Part shown: positions 8,303-16,600 of the stretch, one piece after another
Numbering within the stretch: position 1 is the stretch's first letter
Layout of the letters: every line of letters starts with the position of its first letter
NCBI RefSeq assembly: GCF_018070575.1
Contig: NZ_JAGPXN010000018.1
Coordinates: forward strand, 1 to 64,000
DNA length: 64,000 bases
Source: Micromonospora sp. C31
Lineage (GTDB): Bacteria; Actinomycetota; Actinomycetes; Mycobacteriales; Micromonosporaceae
Direction: 5' to 3'
Made by a program: the position numbers and the translations under genes
Notes under the pieces: model-generated
What the model saw: only the letters and a program-made list of their open reading frames with translations
Told to the model about the DNA's origin: nothing
Database searches by the model: none

Positions 8303-10009
8303 GTGGCAGCCGAGAAGACCAGCGGCGGGACGGTCCTGCGCCGTGCCCTGCGCCGCCAGCGCGCTCGCGTGGTGGCCGGCACCGTGCTGCTCTGCACCCA
8401 CCAGGCCGCCGAGGCCCTCGTCCCGGTCGCGATCGCCGTGATCATCGACCGCGCCGTCGCCACCGGGGACGTAGGGGCGCTGCTGCTCTCCCTGGCCGGT
8501 CTCGCCGTCCTCTTCACCGTCCTCGCCTTCGCCTACCGCACCGGCGCCCGCCTGGCGTACGCCGCGCTGGAGCAGGAGGCCCACCTCCTGCGCGTCGAGA
8601 TCGCCCGCAGCGCCCTCGACCCGCGCGGGAACCGCTCGGGCATGCGCGACGGCGAACTGCTGTCCGTCACCGCCTCCGACGCCGAGCTGTCCGCGCTCGT
8701 CGTACGGGTCGCGGGGCTCGGTGCCGCAGCGCTCACCGCCATCGTGGTCGCTGCCGTCGCGCTGCTCGTCGTCGACGTCCCGCTCGGGCTGGGGGTACTC
8801 GTCGGCGTGCCGCTGGTGGTCGTCGCCCTGCAGCGGATGGCGCCGTTGCTCAGCCGGCGCAGCGCCGCGCAGCAGGAGGCCCTCGCCGCCACCACCTCGC
8901 TCGCCGTGGACCTCGTCTCGGGCCTGCGCGTGTTGCGCGGCATCGGCGCCCAGGGCCACGCCGCACGCCGGTACGCGGCCGCCAGCCGCCACGCCCTCGA
9001 CGTCACCCTGCGCGCCGCCACCACCAAGGGCCTGCACCTCGGACTCACCACCACGGTCAACGGCCTCCTCCTCGCGGCGGTCGCCGGCGTCGCCGGCTGG
9101 CTCGCGATCCAGGGCCGGCTCACCATCGGCGAACTCGTCGCCGTCGTCGGGCTGGCCCAGTTCATCGCCGAGCCCGTGCAGACGCTCGGCTACTGCGTAC
9201 AGCTGTCCGCCATGGCCCGCGCCTCCGCCGGGCGGGTCGCCCGGGTGCTCGGCGCCGAGCCGCTCACCCGCTCCGGCTCCGCCGCAGCACCCCACCCGGC
9301 CCCGTCGCGGCTCGCCCTCGACACGATCGGGTACGCCGGGCTCGACGGGCTGTGCCTGCGGGTCGGCGCCGGTGAGGTGCTCGGCGTGCTCGCCCACGAT
9401 CCGAGCGAGGCCGACGCGCTGGTGGCGCTGCTGTCCGGCCGCGTGCCCCGGGAGGACTACCGGGGCACGCTGTACGTCGACGGGGTGCCCGCCGAGGGTC
9501 TGCACATCGACGCCGTACGCGGCATCCTCCTGGTCGAGCAGCACGACGTGGCGTTGTTCGAGGGGACACTGCGCGCCAACCTCGCCGCCGGCGCCGACGC
9601 CGACGAGGCGGTGCTGCGCGCCGCGGTGCGCGCCGCGGCGGCCGAGGACGTGCTCGCGGCCCACCCGCACGGCATCGACCGCCTGCTCACCGAGCGGGGC
9701 GCGAACCTCTCCGGCGGGCAGCGGCAGCGGGTCGGACTGGCCCGGGCTCTCGCCGCCGACCCGCCGGTGCTGGTGCTGCACAACCCCACCACGGCGGTCG
9801 ACGCGGTGACCGAGGCGCTACTCGCCGAGGGACTGGCCTCGGCCCGCGCGGCGGCAGCCCGCGGCACGGTGCTGATCACCAACAGTCCGGCCCTGCTGCG
9901 GGTCACGCACCGGGTGGTCGTGATCGACCGTGGACGGGTCGTCGCCGAGGGCCCGCACGAGCAGTTGCTCGCCGGCGACGGCCGCTACCGGGACGAGGTC
10001 CTGCGATGA
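8303..10009 (+). CDS. ABC exporter half-transporter with degenerate ATPase site (subunit 1)
   Basis: The protein has 568 residues: a six-helix exporter domain (about 1-290) fused to a nucleotide-binding domain (about 320-560). GTG 8303 has GGGAGGGG 6 nt upstream; an earlier start at 8264 would fall in the iron box. The signature LSGGQRQR is intact (about 470). However, the Walker A position reads GVLAHDPSEAD with no GKS/T, Walker B reads VLVLHNPTT (no Asp-Glu), and the H-loop His is replaced (ITNSPALL). This subunit can contribute only the signature motif to a composite site and must pair with the next gene product, with which it overlaps by 4 nt. The iron box points to iron-repressed export, for example of a siderophore (inference). 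Confidence 0.88.
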   Translation: MAAEKTSGGTVLRRALRRQRARVVAGTVLLCTHQAAEALVPVAIAVIIDRAVATGDVGALLLSLAGLAVLFTVLAFAYRTGARLAYAALEQEAHLLRVEIARSALDPRGNRSGMRDGELLSVTASDAELSALVVRVAGLGAAALTAIVVAAVALLVVDVPLGLGVLVGVPLVVVALQRMAPLLSRRSAAQQEALAATTSLAVDLVSGLRVLRGIGAQGHAARRYAAASRHALDVTLRAATTKGLHLGLTTTVNGLLLAAVAGVAGWLAIQGRLTIGELVAVVGLAQFIAEPVQTLGYCVQLSAMARASAGRVARVLGAEPLTRSGSAAAPHPAPSRLALDTIGYAGLDGLCLRVGAGEVLGVLAHDPSEADALVALLSGRVPREDYRGTLYVDGVPAEGLHIDAVRGILLVEQHDVALFEGTLRANLAAGADADEAVLRAAVRAAAAEDVLAAHPHGIDRLLTERGANLSGGQRQRVGLARALAADPPVLVLHNPTTAVDAVTEALLAEGLASARAAAARGTVLITNSPALLRVTHRVVVIDRGRVVAEGPHEQLLAGDGRYRDEVLR

Positions 10010-11889
10010 GCGTCGAGTCGACCGCCGCGACCCGGCAACTGCTGCCCACGGCGACCGCCCGGCAGACCTGGGCCGCCCTGCGGGTCGAGTTCGTCCGGCT
10101 ACCCGGGCTCAGCGCCACCGCCGGCACCCTGCTGGTCGCCGCGTCCGCGACCGGGCTCGTCGCCCCGTGGGTGCTCGGCCGCCTCGTCGACGACGTCATC
10201 GCCGGCTCCGACACGCCCCGGATCGTGGCCTGGGCGGGCGTGATCGCGGGCGCCGCCGTGCTCGCCGGCGTCCTCACCGCGATCGGCGCCGCGCTCACGG
10301 CACGCCTCGGCGAGACCGTGCTGGCGCGGCTGCGGGAGCGGGTCCTCGACCGCGCCCTGCACCTGCCGTCGGCCACGCTGGAGCGGGCCGGCACCGGGGA
10401 CCTGGTGGCCCGCGCCGGCGACGACGTGGCCGTGGTGACCAACGTGATCGCCACCAGCGGCCCCGCCTTCCTCGGCGCGCTGCTGTCCATCGTGCTGACC
10501 GCGACGGGGCTCTTCGCCCTCGACTGGCGACTCGGCCTCGCCGGGCTCGCCGCGGCACCGGCCTATGCGATGGCGCTGTCGTGGTACCTGAGGCGGTCGG
10601 TGCCGTACTACGCGCGCGAGCGGGTTGCCACCGGCGAGCGGGCCCAGGTCATGGCCGGAGCGCTGCGCGGCGCGGCGACCGTGCGGGCCTACCGGACGGA
10701 GGACGCACACGTCGGTCGGATCGCCCATCGCTCCGCTGCGGCCCGCGACCTGTCGTTGGAGATCTTCAGCCTGCACATGCGGCTCGGGTTGCGGATGAAC
10801 CGCTCGGAGTTCGTGGGGCTTGCCGCCGTGCTGCTGGTCGGCTTCCTGCTGGTCCGCGACGACCTGGCCACCGTGGGGGCGGCGACCACCGCCGCCCTCT
10901 ACTTCCACCGCCTCTTCAACCCGATCGGCCTGCTGCTGTTCCAGTCCGACTCCGTGCTCCAGGCCGGGGCTAGCCTCGCCCGGCTCGTCGGCGTCACCTC
11001 GCTGCCTGGCGCCGCCTCGCCCGACGGCTGCGGACCCGCCACCCCCCGACGCCCCGGGGCGGCCGAACCTGGTGGCCCGGGACCCGCGACGCTGGAGGTG
11101 GTCGTCGACCGGCACCGCTACGACGACGGGCCCGTCGTGCTGCGGGACGTCACCCTCACCCTGGCACCCGGCGAGCGCGTCGCCCTCGTCGGTGCGAGCG
11201 GCGCGGGCAAGAGCACCCTCGCCGGCATCGCCGCCGGGATCATCGCCCCCACCCGTGGCGCGGTCAGTCTGCGCGGCGTGCCGCTGGCGGACCTGGACGA
11301 GCACCGCGTACGTCGCGAGATCGCCCTGATCAGCCAGGAGGTGCACGTCTTCGCTGGGACGCTCGGCGACGACCTGCGCCTGGCCAACCCGGACGCCACC
11401 GACGCCGAGTTGACCGCCGCCCTCGACCTCGTCGGCGTCACCAACTGGCTCCGTGCGCTGCCGGACGGACTCGACACGCGCGTGGGGGAGGGCGGACGGC
11501 ACCTCACCGCCGCCCAGGCCCAGCAGCTCGCCCTGGCCCGCCTCGTTCTCGCCGACCCCGCCGTCGCGGTCCTCGACGAAGCCACCGCGGAGGCCGGCAG
11601 TGCCGGCGCGCGCGACCTCGACCGCGCCGCCACGGCGGCCACCGAGGGCCGTACCACGCTGATCGTCGCCCACCGCCTCAGCCAGGCGGCGACCGCGGAC
11701 CGCATCGTCGTGATGGAGCACGGGCGCGTCGTCGAGCACGGTACGCACGGCCAGCTGCTGGAGTCCGGGGGCGGGTACAGCCGGCTGTGGCGTTCCTGGA
11801 GCACGCCCGGTCCCGTGCTCGCGAAGGGACGCGACAGCGAGGAACCCGCGGCCGCTCCTCGTCGGCCGCTGGGCGTGTCCCCGGGTTAG
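10006..11889 (+). CDS. ABC exporter half-transporter with catalytic Walker motifs (subunit 2)
   Basis: The protein has 627 residues, starting in an ATGA overlap with subunit 1. A six-helix exporter domain (about 15-320) is followed by a nucleotide-binding domain (about 355-590). Walker A GASGAGKST (about 395), Walker B VAVLDEATA (about 521) and the H-loop VAHRLS (about 555) are complete, whereas the signature is degenerate (HLTAAQAQQ in place of LSGGQ). It is the mirror image of subunit 1, so the heterodimer has one complete composite ATP site. Co-transcription and the iron box suggest export under iron limitation. Confidence 0.9.
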   Translation: MSVESTAATRQLLPTATARQTWAALRVEFVRLPGLSATAGTLLVAASATGLVAPWVLGRLVDDVIAGSDTPRIVAWAGVIAGAAVLAGVLTAIGAALTARLGETVLARLRERVLDRALHLPSATLERAGTGDLVARAGDDVAVVTNVIATSGPAFLGALLSIVLTATGLFALDWRLGLAGLAAAPAYAMALSWYLRRSVPYYARERVATGERAQVMAGALRGAATVRAYRTEDAHVGRIAHRSAAARDLSLEIFSLHMRLGLRMNRSEFVGLAAVLLVGFLLVRDDLATVGAATTAALYFHRLFNPIGLLLFQSDSVLQAGASLARLVGVTSLPGAASPDGCGPATPRRPGAAEPGGPGPATLEVVVDRHRYDDGPVVLRDVTLTLAPGERVALVGASGAGKSTLAGIAAGIIAPTRGAVSLRGVPLADLDEHRVRREIALISQEVHVFAGTLGDDLRLANPDATDAELTAALDLVGVTNWLRALPDGLDTRVGEGGRHLTAAQAQQLALARLVLADPAVAVLDEATAEAGSAGARDLDRAATAATEGRTTLIVAHRLSQAATADRIVVMEHGRVVEHGTHGQLLESGGGYSRLWRSWSTPGPVLAKGRDSEEPAAAPRRPLGVSPG

Positions 11890-11916
11890 CGCGCGACGGC
11901 GTCATCGTCACACCGG

Positions 11917-11997
11917 TCGCCGGTCGCCGGTCGCCGGTCGCCGCACCCGCACCCGCACCCGCACCCGCACCCGCACCCGCACCCGCACCCGCGCCCG
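11917..11997. repeat. Tandem repeat: TCGCCGG heptamers then CACCCG hexamers
   Basis: Three full TCGCCGG units and a partial fourth (11917-11943) run directly into eight perfect CACCCG units (11944-11991) and a CGCCCG variant (11992-11997). The tract is noncoding, between the exporter operon and the DUF2071 gene, and is probably prone to slippage. Confidence 0.9.
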
Positions 11998-12034
11998 CAG
12001 CCGGGGCCAGGGTCGGGGCCGGGCCGGGTCGGGG

Positions 12035-12040
12035 CAGGAT
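12035..12040 (+). promoter_or_regulatory. -10 box of a leaderless promoter
   Basis: CAGGAT ends 6 nt before GTG 12047 and no ribosome binding site is present. The same hexamer precedes the aminopeptidase gene at 21679. Confidence 0.45.
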
Positions 12041-12046
12041 GGACAC

Positions 12047-12796
12047 GTGGACATCGAGCCGGTCGACTGCGCGCCCGAGCAGGCGTTCCCGTGGGCGGTC
12101 CTGCGGCAGCGCTGGGACGACCTGACGTTCCTGCACTGGGCGGTCGCGCCGGAACTCGTCGCGCCGCTGCTGCCCGCGGGAACCCGCCCCGACACCCTCG
12201 ACGGGGTCAGCTACGTCGGCCTGATCGGCTTCCGGATGGTGGGGCTGGGCCTCGGCCGTGGGCCGGGGGTGCCGTACCTCGGGACCTTCGCGGAGACCAA
12301 CGTCCGGCTCTACTCGGTCGACGACACCGGCCGACGGGCGGTGGTGTTCCGTTCGCTCGACGCGTCGCGGCTGGTCCCGGTGCTGGTCGCCCGGGCGACC
12401 CTGCGGCTGCCGTACATGTGGTCGGCGATGCGGCTGGAGCGCGACGGGGACCGCTACACCTACCGGTGCCGGCGCCGGTGGCCCGGTCCGGCCGGTGCGA
12501 CGAGCCGGATGGTGGTGCACGTGGGGGAGCCCATCGCCGAGCCGACCCCGCTGGAGCACTTCGTCACCGCCCGCTGGGGGCTGCACACCCGGGCGTACGG
12601 GCGGACGCTGCACCTGCCGAACTGGCATCCCCGCTGGCCGCTGCACCGGGCGGAGCTGTTGCACCTCGACGACGAGCTGGTCGAAGCCGCCGGGCTGCCG
12701 GCACCCGTCGGGCAACCGGTCAGCGTGCTGTACTCGCCCGGCGTCGCGGTCCGCTTCGGCCCACCGGTCACCCTGCGCCGGCCGCGGAGTGCCTAA
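12047..12796 (+). CDS. DUF2071 (YqjF-like) protein
   Basis: The protein has 249 residues. It shows the DUF2071 pattern: an N-terminal RWDDLTFLHWAVAPE, then LLPAGTRPDTLDG and YVGLIGFRM, a central TFAETNVRLYSVD and a later LEHFVTARWGLH. The fold is related to acetoacetate decarboxylase, but the biological role of the family is unknown. No signal peptide is present. The start is supported by the leaderless promoter box. The gene converges on the regulator at 12806 with a 9-nt gap. Confidence 0.85.
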   Translation: MDIEPVDCAPEQAFPWAVLRQRWDDLTFLHWAVAPELVAPLLPAGTRPDTLDGVSYVGLIGFRMVGLGLGRGPGVPYLGTFAETNVRLYSVDDTGRRAVVFRSLDASRLVPVLVARATLRLPYMWSAMRLERDGDRYTYRCRRRWPGPAGATSRMVVHVGEPIAEPTPLEHFVTARWGLHTRAYGRTLHLPNWHPRWPLHRAELLHLDDELVEAAGLPAPVGQPVSVLYSPGVAVRFGPPVTLRRPRSA

Positions 12797-12805
12797 GTCA
12801 GGCAG

Positions 12806-13375
12806 TCATCCGGAACCGCTGACCTTCGGCTGCTGATGGTCGGTCAGCCGGAAGCCGACGCCCCGCACCGCGTCGATGGCCACCCCGGTGCCGAGTTCGT
12901 GGAGCTTGCGACGCAGCCGCTTCACCAGGGACTGCACGTCCGCCCGGCGCTCGCGTCCCTCGTCGCGCCAGACCGAGCGGTGCAGCTCGGCGTAGCTCCA
13001 GACCCGGACGGGCTCGGTGGTCAGGCAGGCCAGCAGGTCGTGTTCGAGCCGCGTGAGGCCGATCTCGCGGCCCCGGCTGCGCGCCGTCGAGCGGGCCGAG
13101 TCGATCAGCAGCGCGTCGTCGTCGGTCGAGCCCGGCGTGCCGGCGGGCGACCGGGAGGAGGGCTCCGGGGGCAGCCGCGGCGGGGCCGCGATCAGCCTGC
13201 GCAGCTCGTCGAGGTCGGCCACCAGCAGCAGCGGCGCGACGCCCTCCAGGCGTTCCGCCAGTCGTATCCGCTCGGCCGGCGACGGCGTCACCGCGATCAC
13301 CAGCGGAAAGGGTTCGTCGGCCGGCTCTGGAGAGCCCGGCGCCGCATCTTCGTCGCGTGCCCCCACAGCACCCAC
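12806..13375 (-). CDS. Winged-helix (OmpR/PhoB-type) regulator without a normal receiver phosphosite
   Basis: The protein has 189 residues. The C-terminal half (about 95-180) is an OmpR/PhoB DNA-binding domain: GREIGLTRLEHDLLACL, VWSYAELHRSVW, DVQSLVKRLRRKLHELG and the wing AVRGVGFRL. The N-terminal half (PFPLVIAVTPSPAERIRLAERL) looks like a shortened receiver-like fold, but no phospho-acceptor Asp/Lys pattern is seen. It is a paralogue of the regulator at 18120, and the two face away from and towards the S8 protease gene between them. Start GTG 13375 is uncertain; a GTG 9 nt downstream is possible. Its role is likely control of the neighbouring protease (inference). Confidence 0.8.
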   Translation of the reverse strand: MGAVGARDEDAAPGSPEPADEPFPLVIAVTPSPAERIRLAERLEGVAPLLLVADLDELRRLIAAPPRLPPEPSSRSPAGTPGSTDDDALLIDSARSTARSRGREIGLTRLEHDLLACLTTEPVRVWSYAELHRSVWRDEGRERRADVQSLVKRLRRKLHELGTGVAIDAVRGVGFRLTDHQQPKVSGSG

Positions 13376-13654
13376 CCGGAAACTACGGGCAGCCTCTGCC
13401 CATCTTCGTCAAGACCGTGACCAACATTGGCAAGCTCCCCATTCGCCGGCCAACGCCTAGTGACAGATTGCTTACGGCAAGTTCTTGATCGCCCATTCTT
13501 GTCGATCATAGTGTCCACACGGGCAGCCGGCGCGACCCGCGCGGTGCCTGGGGGCGTGGAGGGGTCGGATCCGGATCGTCCGAACGGAGACGAGCACCTG
13601 CGCCCTCCACCATGGCTCGTTCCACTCTGGGCCGTTCTGGAGGAGGCACCACCG

Positions 13655-16600
13655 ATGTTCACACATCCACCCACGAGGCGCTGGGCCAGATCTCTGGTCA
13701 GCGCCGGTGCGGCGATGATCCTGGCCGCGACAGGTCTGGCCGCGACCGGGTCAGCCGCACAGGCCTCCCCGTCCGACAAGATCCGTCCCGAACTCACGAA
13801 GGAACTCCAGGGCAAGACCGAGGGCGACTTCTGGATCCGCTTCAAGGACCGGGCGGACCTGGGCCAGGCCGCCGCGATCGAGGACTGGGCCAAGCGCGGC
13901 ACCGCCGTCGCCGACGCGCTGAAGAAGACCGCCGCCAGCAGCCAGTCCAAGATCCGCGCCGAGCTCGACGGCTCCGGAACGAGGTACGAGACCTTCTGGG
14001 CGACCAACGCGATCAAGGTCAGCGGCGGCTCCCTGACGATGGCGCAGAGCTTCGCCGCGCACGCCGAGGTCGAGGGCCTGTACGCCCCGGTCGCCTACGA
14101 GGTGCCCGAGGTCACCAAGGGCACCGCCGAGAAGACGGTCAACGCCCTCGAGTGGGGCATCGCGAACATCAACGCCGACGACGTGTGGTCCCAGTACGGC
14201 GCCAAGGGCGCCGGCATCACGGTGGCCAACATCGACACCGGGGTGCAGTTCGACCACCCGGCGCTGGTGAACTCCTACCGTGGCAACAACGGCGACGGCA
14301 CGTTCGACCACAACTACAACTGGTTCCGCGCCGCCGGCACCTGCGCCGCGCCCTGCGACACCAACGGCCACGGCACGCACACGATGGGCACGATGGCCGG
14401 CGCCGACGGAGCCAACCAGATCGGTGTCGCCCCGGACGTGAGGTGGATCGCGGCCAACGGCTGCTGCCCGAACGACGCGGCGCTGGTCACCTCCGGTCAG
14501 TGGATGCTCGAACCGACGGACCTCAACGGCCAGAACCCGGACGCCAGCAAGCGGCCGAACATCATCAACAACTCGTGGGGAACCACGCTGCCCTCCAACG
14601 ACCCGTTCATGGAGGACGTGACGCTGGCGTGGACCGCGTCGGGCATCTTCGGCGTCTGGTCCAACGGCAACAGCGGATCGGCGTGCCAGACCAGCGGCTC
14701 ACCGGGCAGCCTGGTCAGCAACTACTCGGCGGGCGCCTACGACGTCAACAACAACATCGCCAGCTTCTCCTCCCGCGGCGCCGGTCAGAACGGCGAGATC
14801 AAGCCCAACATCGCGGCGCCCGGCGTGAACGTCCGGTCGAGCATTCCGGGCAGCGGCTACGCCAGCTACAACGGCACCTCGATGGCCGCTCCGCACCTCG
14901 CGGGCGCGATCGCGCTGCTGTGGTCCGCCGCGCCGGCGCTCGTCGGCGACGTCGACGCCACCCGCGCGCTGCTCGACGGCTCGGCGGTCGACAAGGCCGA
15001 CGCGCAGTGCGGTGGCACCGCGGACGACAACAACGTGTTCGGTGAGGGCCGGCTGGACGCGCTCGCACTGCTCGAGGGCGCCCCGATCGGCGACACCGGC
15101 ACGCTGGCCGGCAAGGTCACGGACGCGGCCACCGGCGCCCCGGTCCCCGGCGCCACGGTTACCCTGACCGGCGCGGCGGACCGCGAGCTGACCACCGGCG
15201 CCGACGGGACGTACTCGTCGCTGCTCCCGGTCGGCGACTACCAGGTCGCCGTGGCGGCGTTCGGCTACCAGGCGAAGACCACGCCGGCTGCGGTCGCCCG
15301 CAACGCGACCACGACGCTCGACGTGGCGCTGACGGCGGTGCCGAGCGTCACCGTCAGTGGAACCGTCACCGACGGCTCCGGGCACGGCTGGCCGCTCTAC
15401 GCGAAGGTCACCGTGGAGGGCCAGTCGGGCGTGTCCGACTACACCACGCCCGTCAACGGCCGCTACACGCTCAAGCTGCCGGCCGGCAGCACCTACGACC
15501 TGAAGGTCGAGCCGCAGTACCCGGGCTACCAGACGGTGACCAAGCAGGTCGTCGTCGGCACCGGCAACGCCACGGCCAACGTGGCGGTGCCGGTGCCGAC
15601 CAACGCCTGCACGACCGCACCCGGATACCGGTTCGGCTCCGACGGCGAGTACGAGACCTTCGACGGCAGCACCGTGCCGGCCGGCTGGTCCGTGGTGGAC
15701 CACGCCGCCAGCGGCCAGGTCTGGAAGTTCACCGACGACGGCGCCCGGGGCAACCTGACCGGGGGCACCGGCAACTTCGCGATCATCGACAGCGACGAGT
15801 ACGGCTCCGGCGGGAAGCAGGACACCTCGCTCGTCAGCCCGGTGGTGGACCTGACCGGCGTCACGGCACCGGTCATCCGCTTCAACCAGGACTACAACTG
15901 GCTGGGCAGCGACCGCGCCGACGTCGACCTCAGCCTCGACGGCGGGACCACGTGGACCAACGTGCTCCGGCAGGCCGCCGACGTCCGTGGTCCGAAGGTC
16001 ACCGAGATCGCCGTCCCGCAGGCCGCCGGCCAGGCCCAGGCCCGGGTCCGGTTCCGCTACTACGACGCCTCGTACGAGTGGTGGTGGTCGGTCGACAACG
16101 TCCTGATCGGCAGCCAGATCACCTGCGAGCCGATCGACGGCGGCCTGGTGCTCGGCCACGTCCGCGACAGGAACGACAACGGCTACGTCGACGGCGCCAC
16201 CGTCATCAGCGACGACCGGCCGACGGAGAAGGCCACCACCGTGGCGACCCCCGACGACACGGGGTTGGCGGACGGCTTCTACTGGCTGTTCTCGACGCTG
16301 ACGGACACCCACAGGTTCACCGCCCGGGCCGGCGACTACGTCAGCCAGAGCAAGCAGGTCGACGTCCAGGCCGACTGGGCCACCGCGGCGAACTTCCAGC
16401 TCGCGGCCGGCCGGCTGTCGGTCAAGCCGGCCCAGGTGACCGGGACCGCCCGGATGCCCAGCGGCAAGGTCACCAAGTCGTTCACGGTGACCAACACGGG
16501 CGGCGCCCCGGTCGCCGTCGAGTTCAGCGAGCGCGCCGGCGGGTTCGAGCTGCTGCGGGCCGACGGGTCCCGGATGAGCAAGCAGGAGGTGCTCGGCTCA

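Noticed and set aside
11917-11997. Regular repeats as a possible CRISPR array
   Set aside because: Units are only 6-7 nt and contiguous, without spacers; simple tandem repeats.
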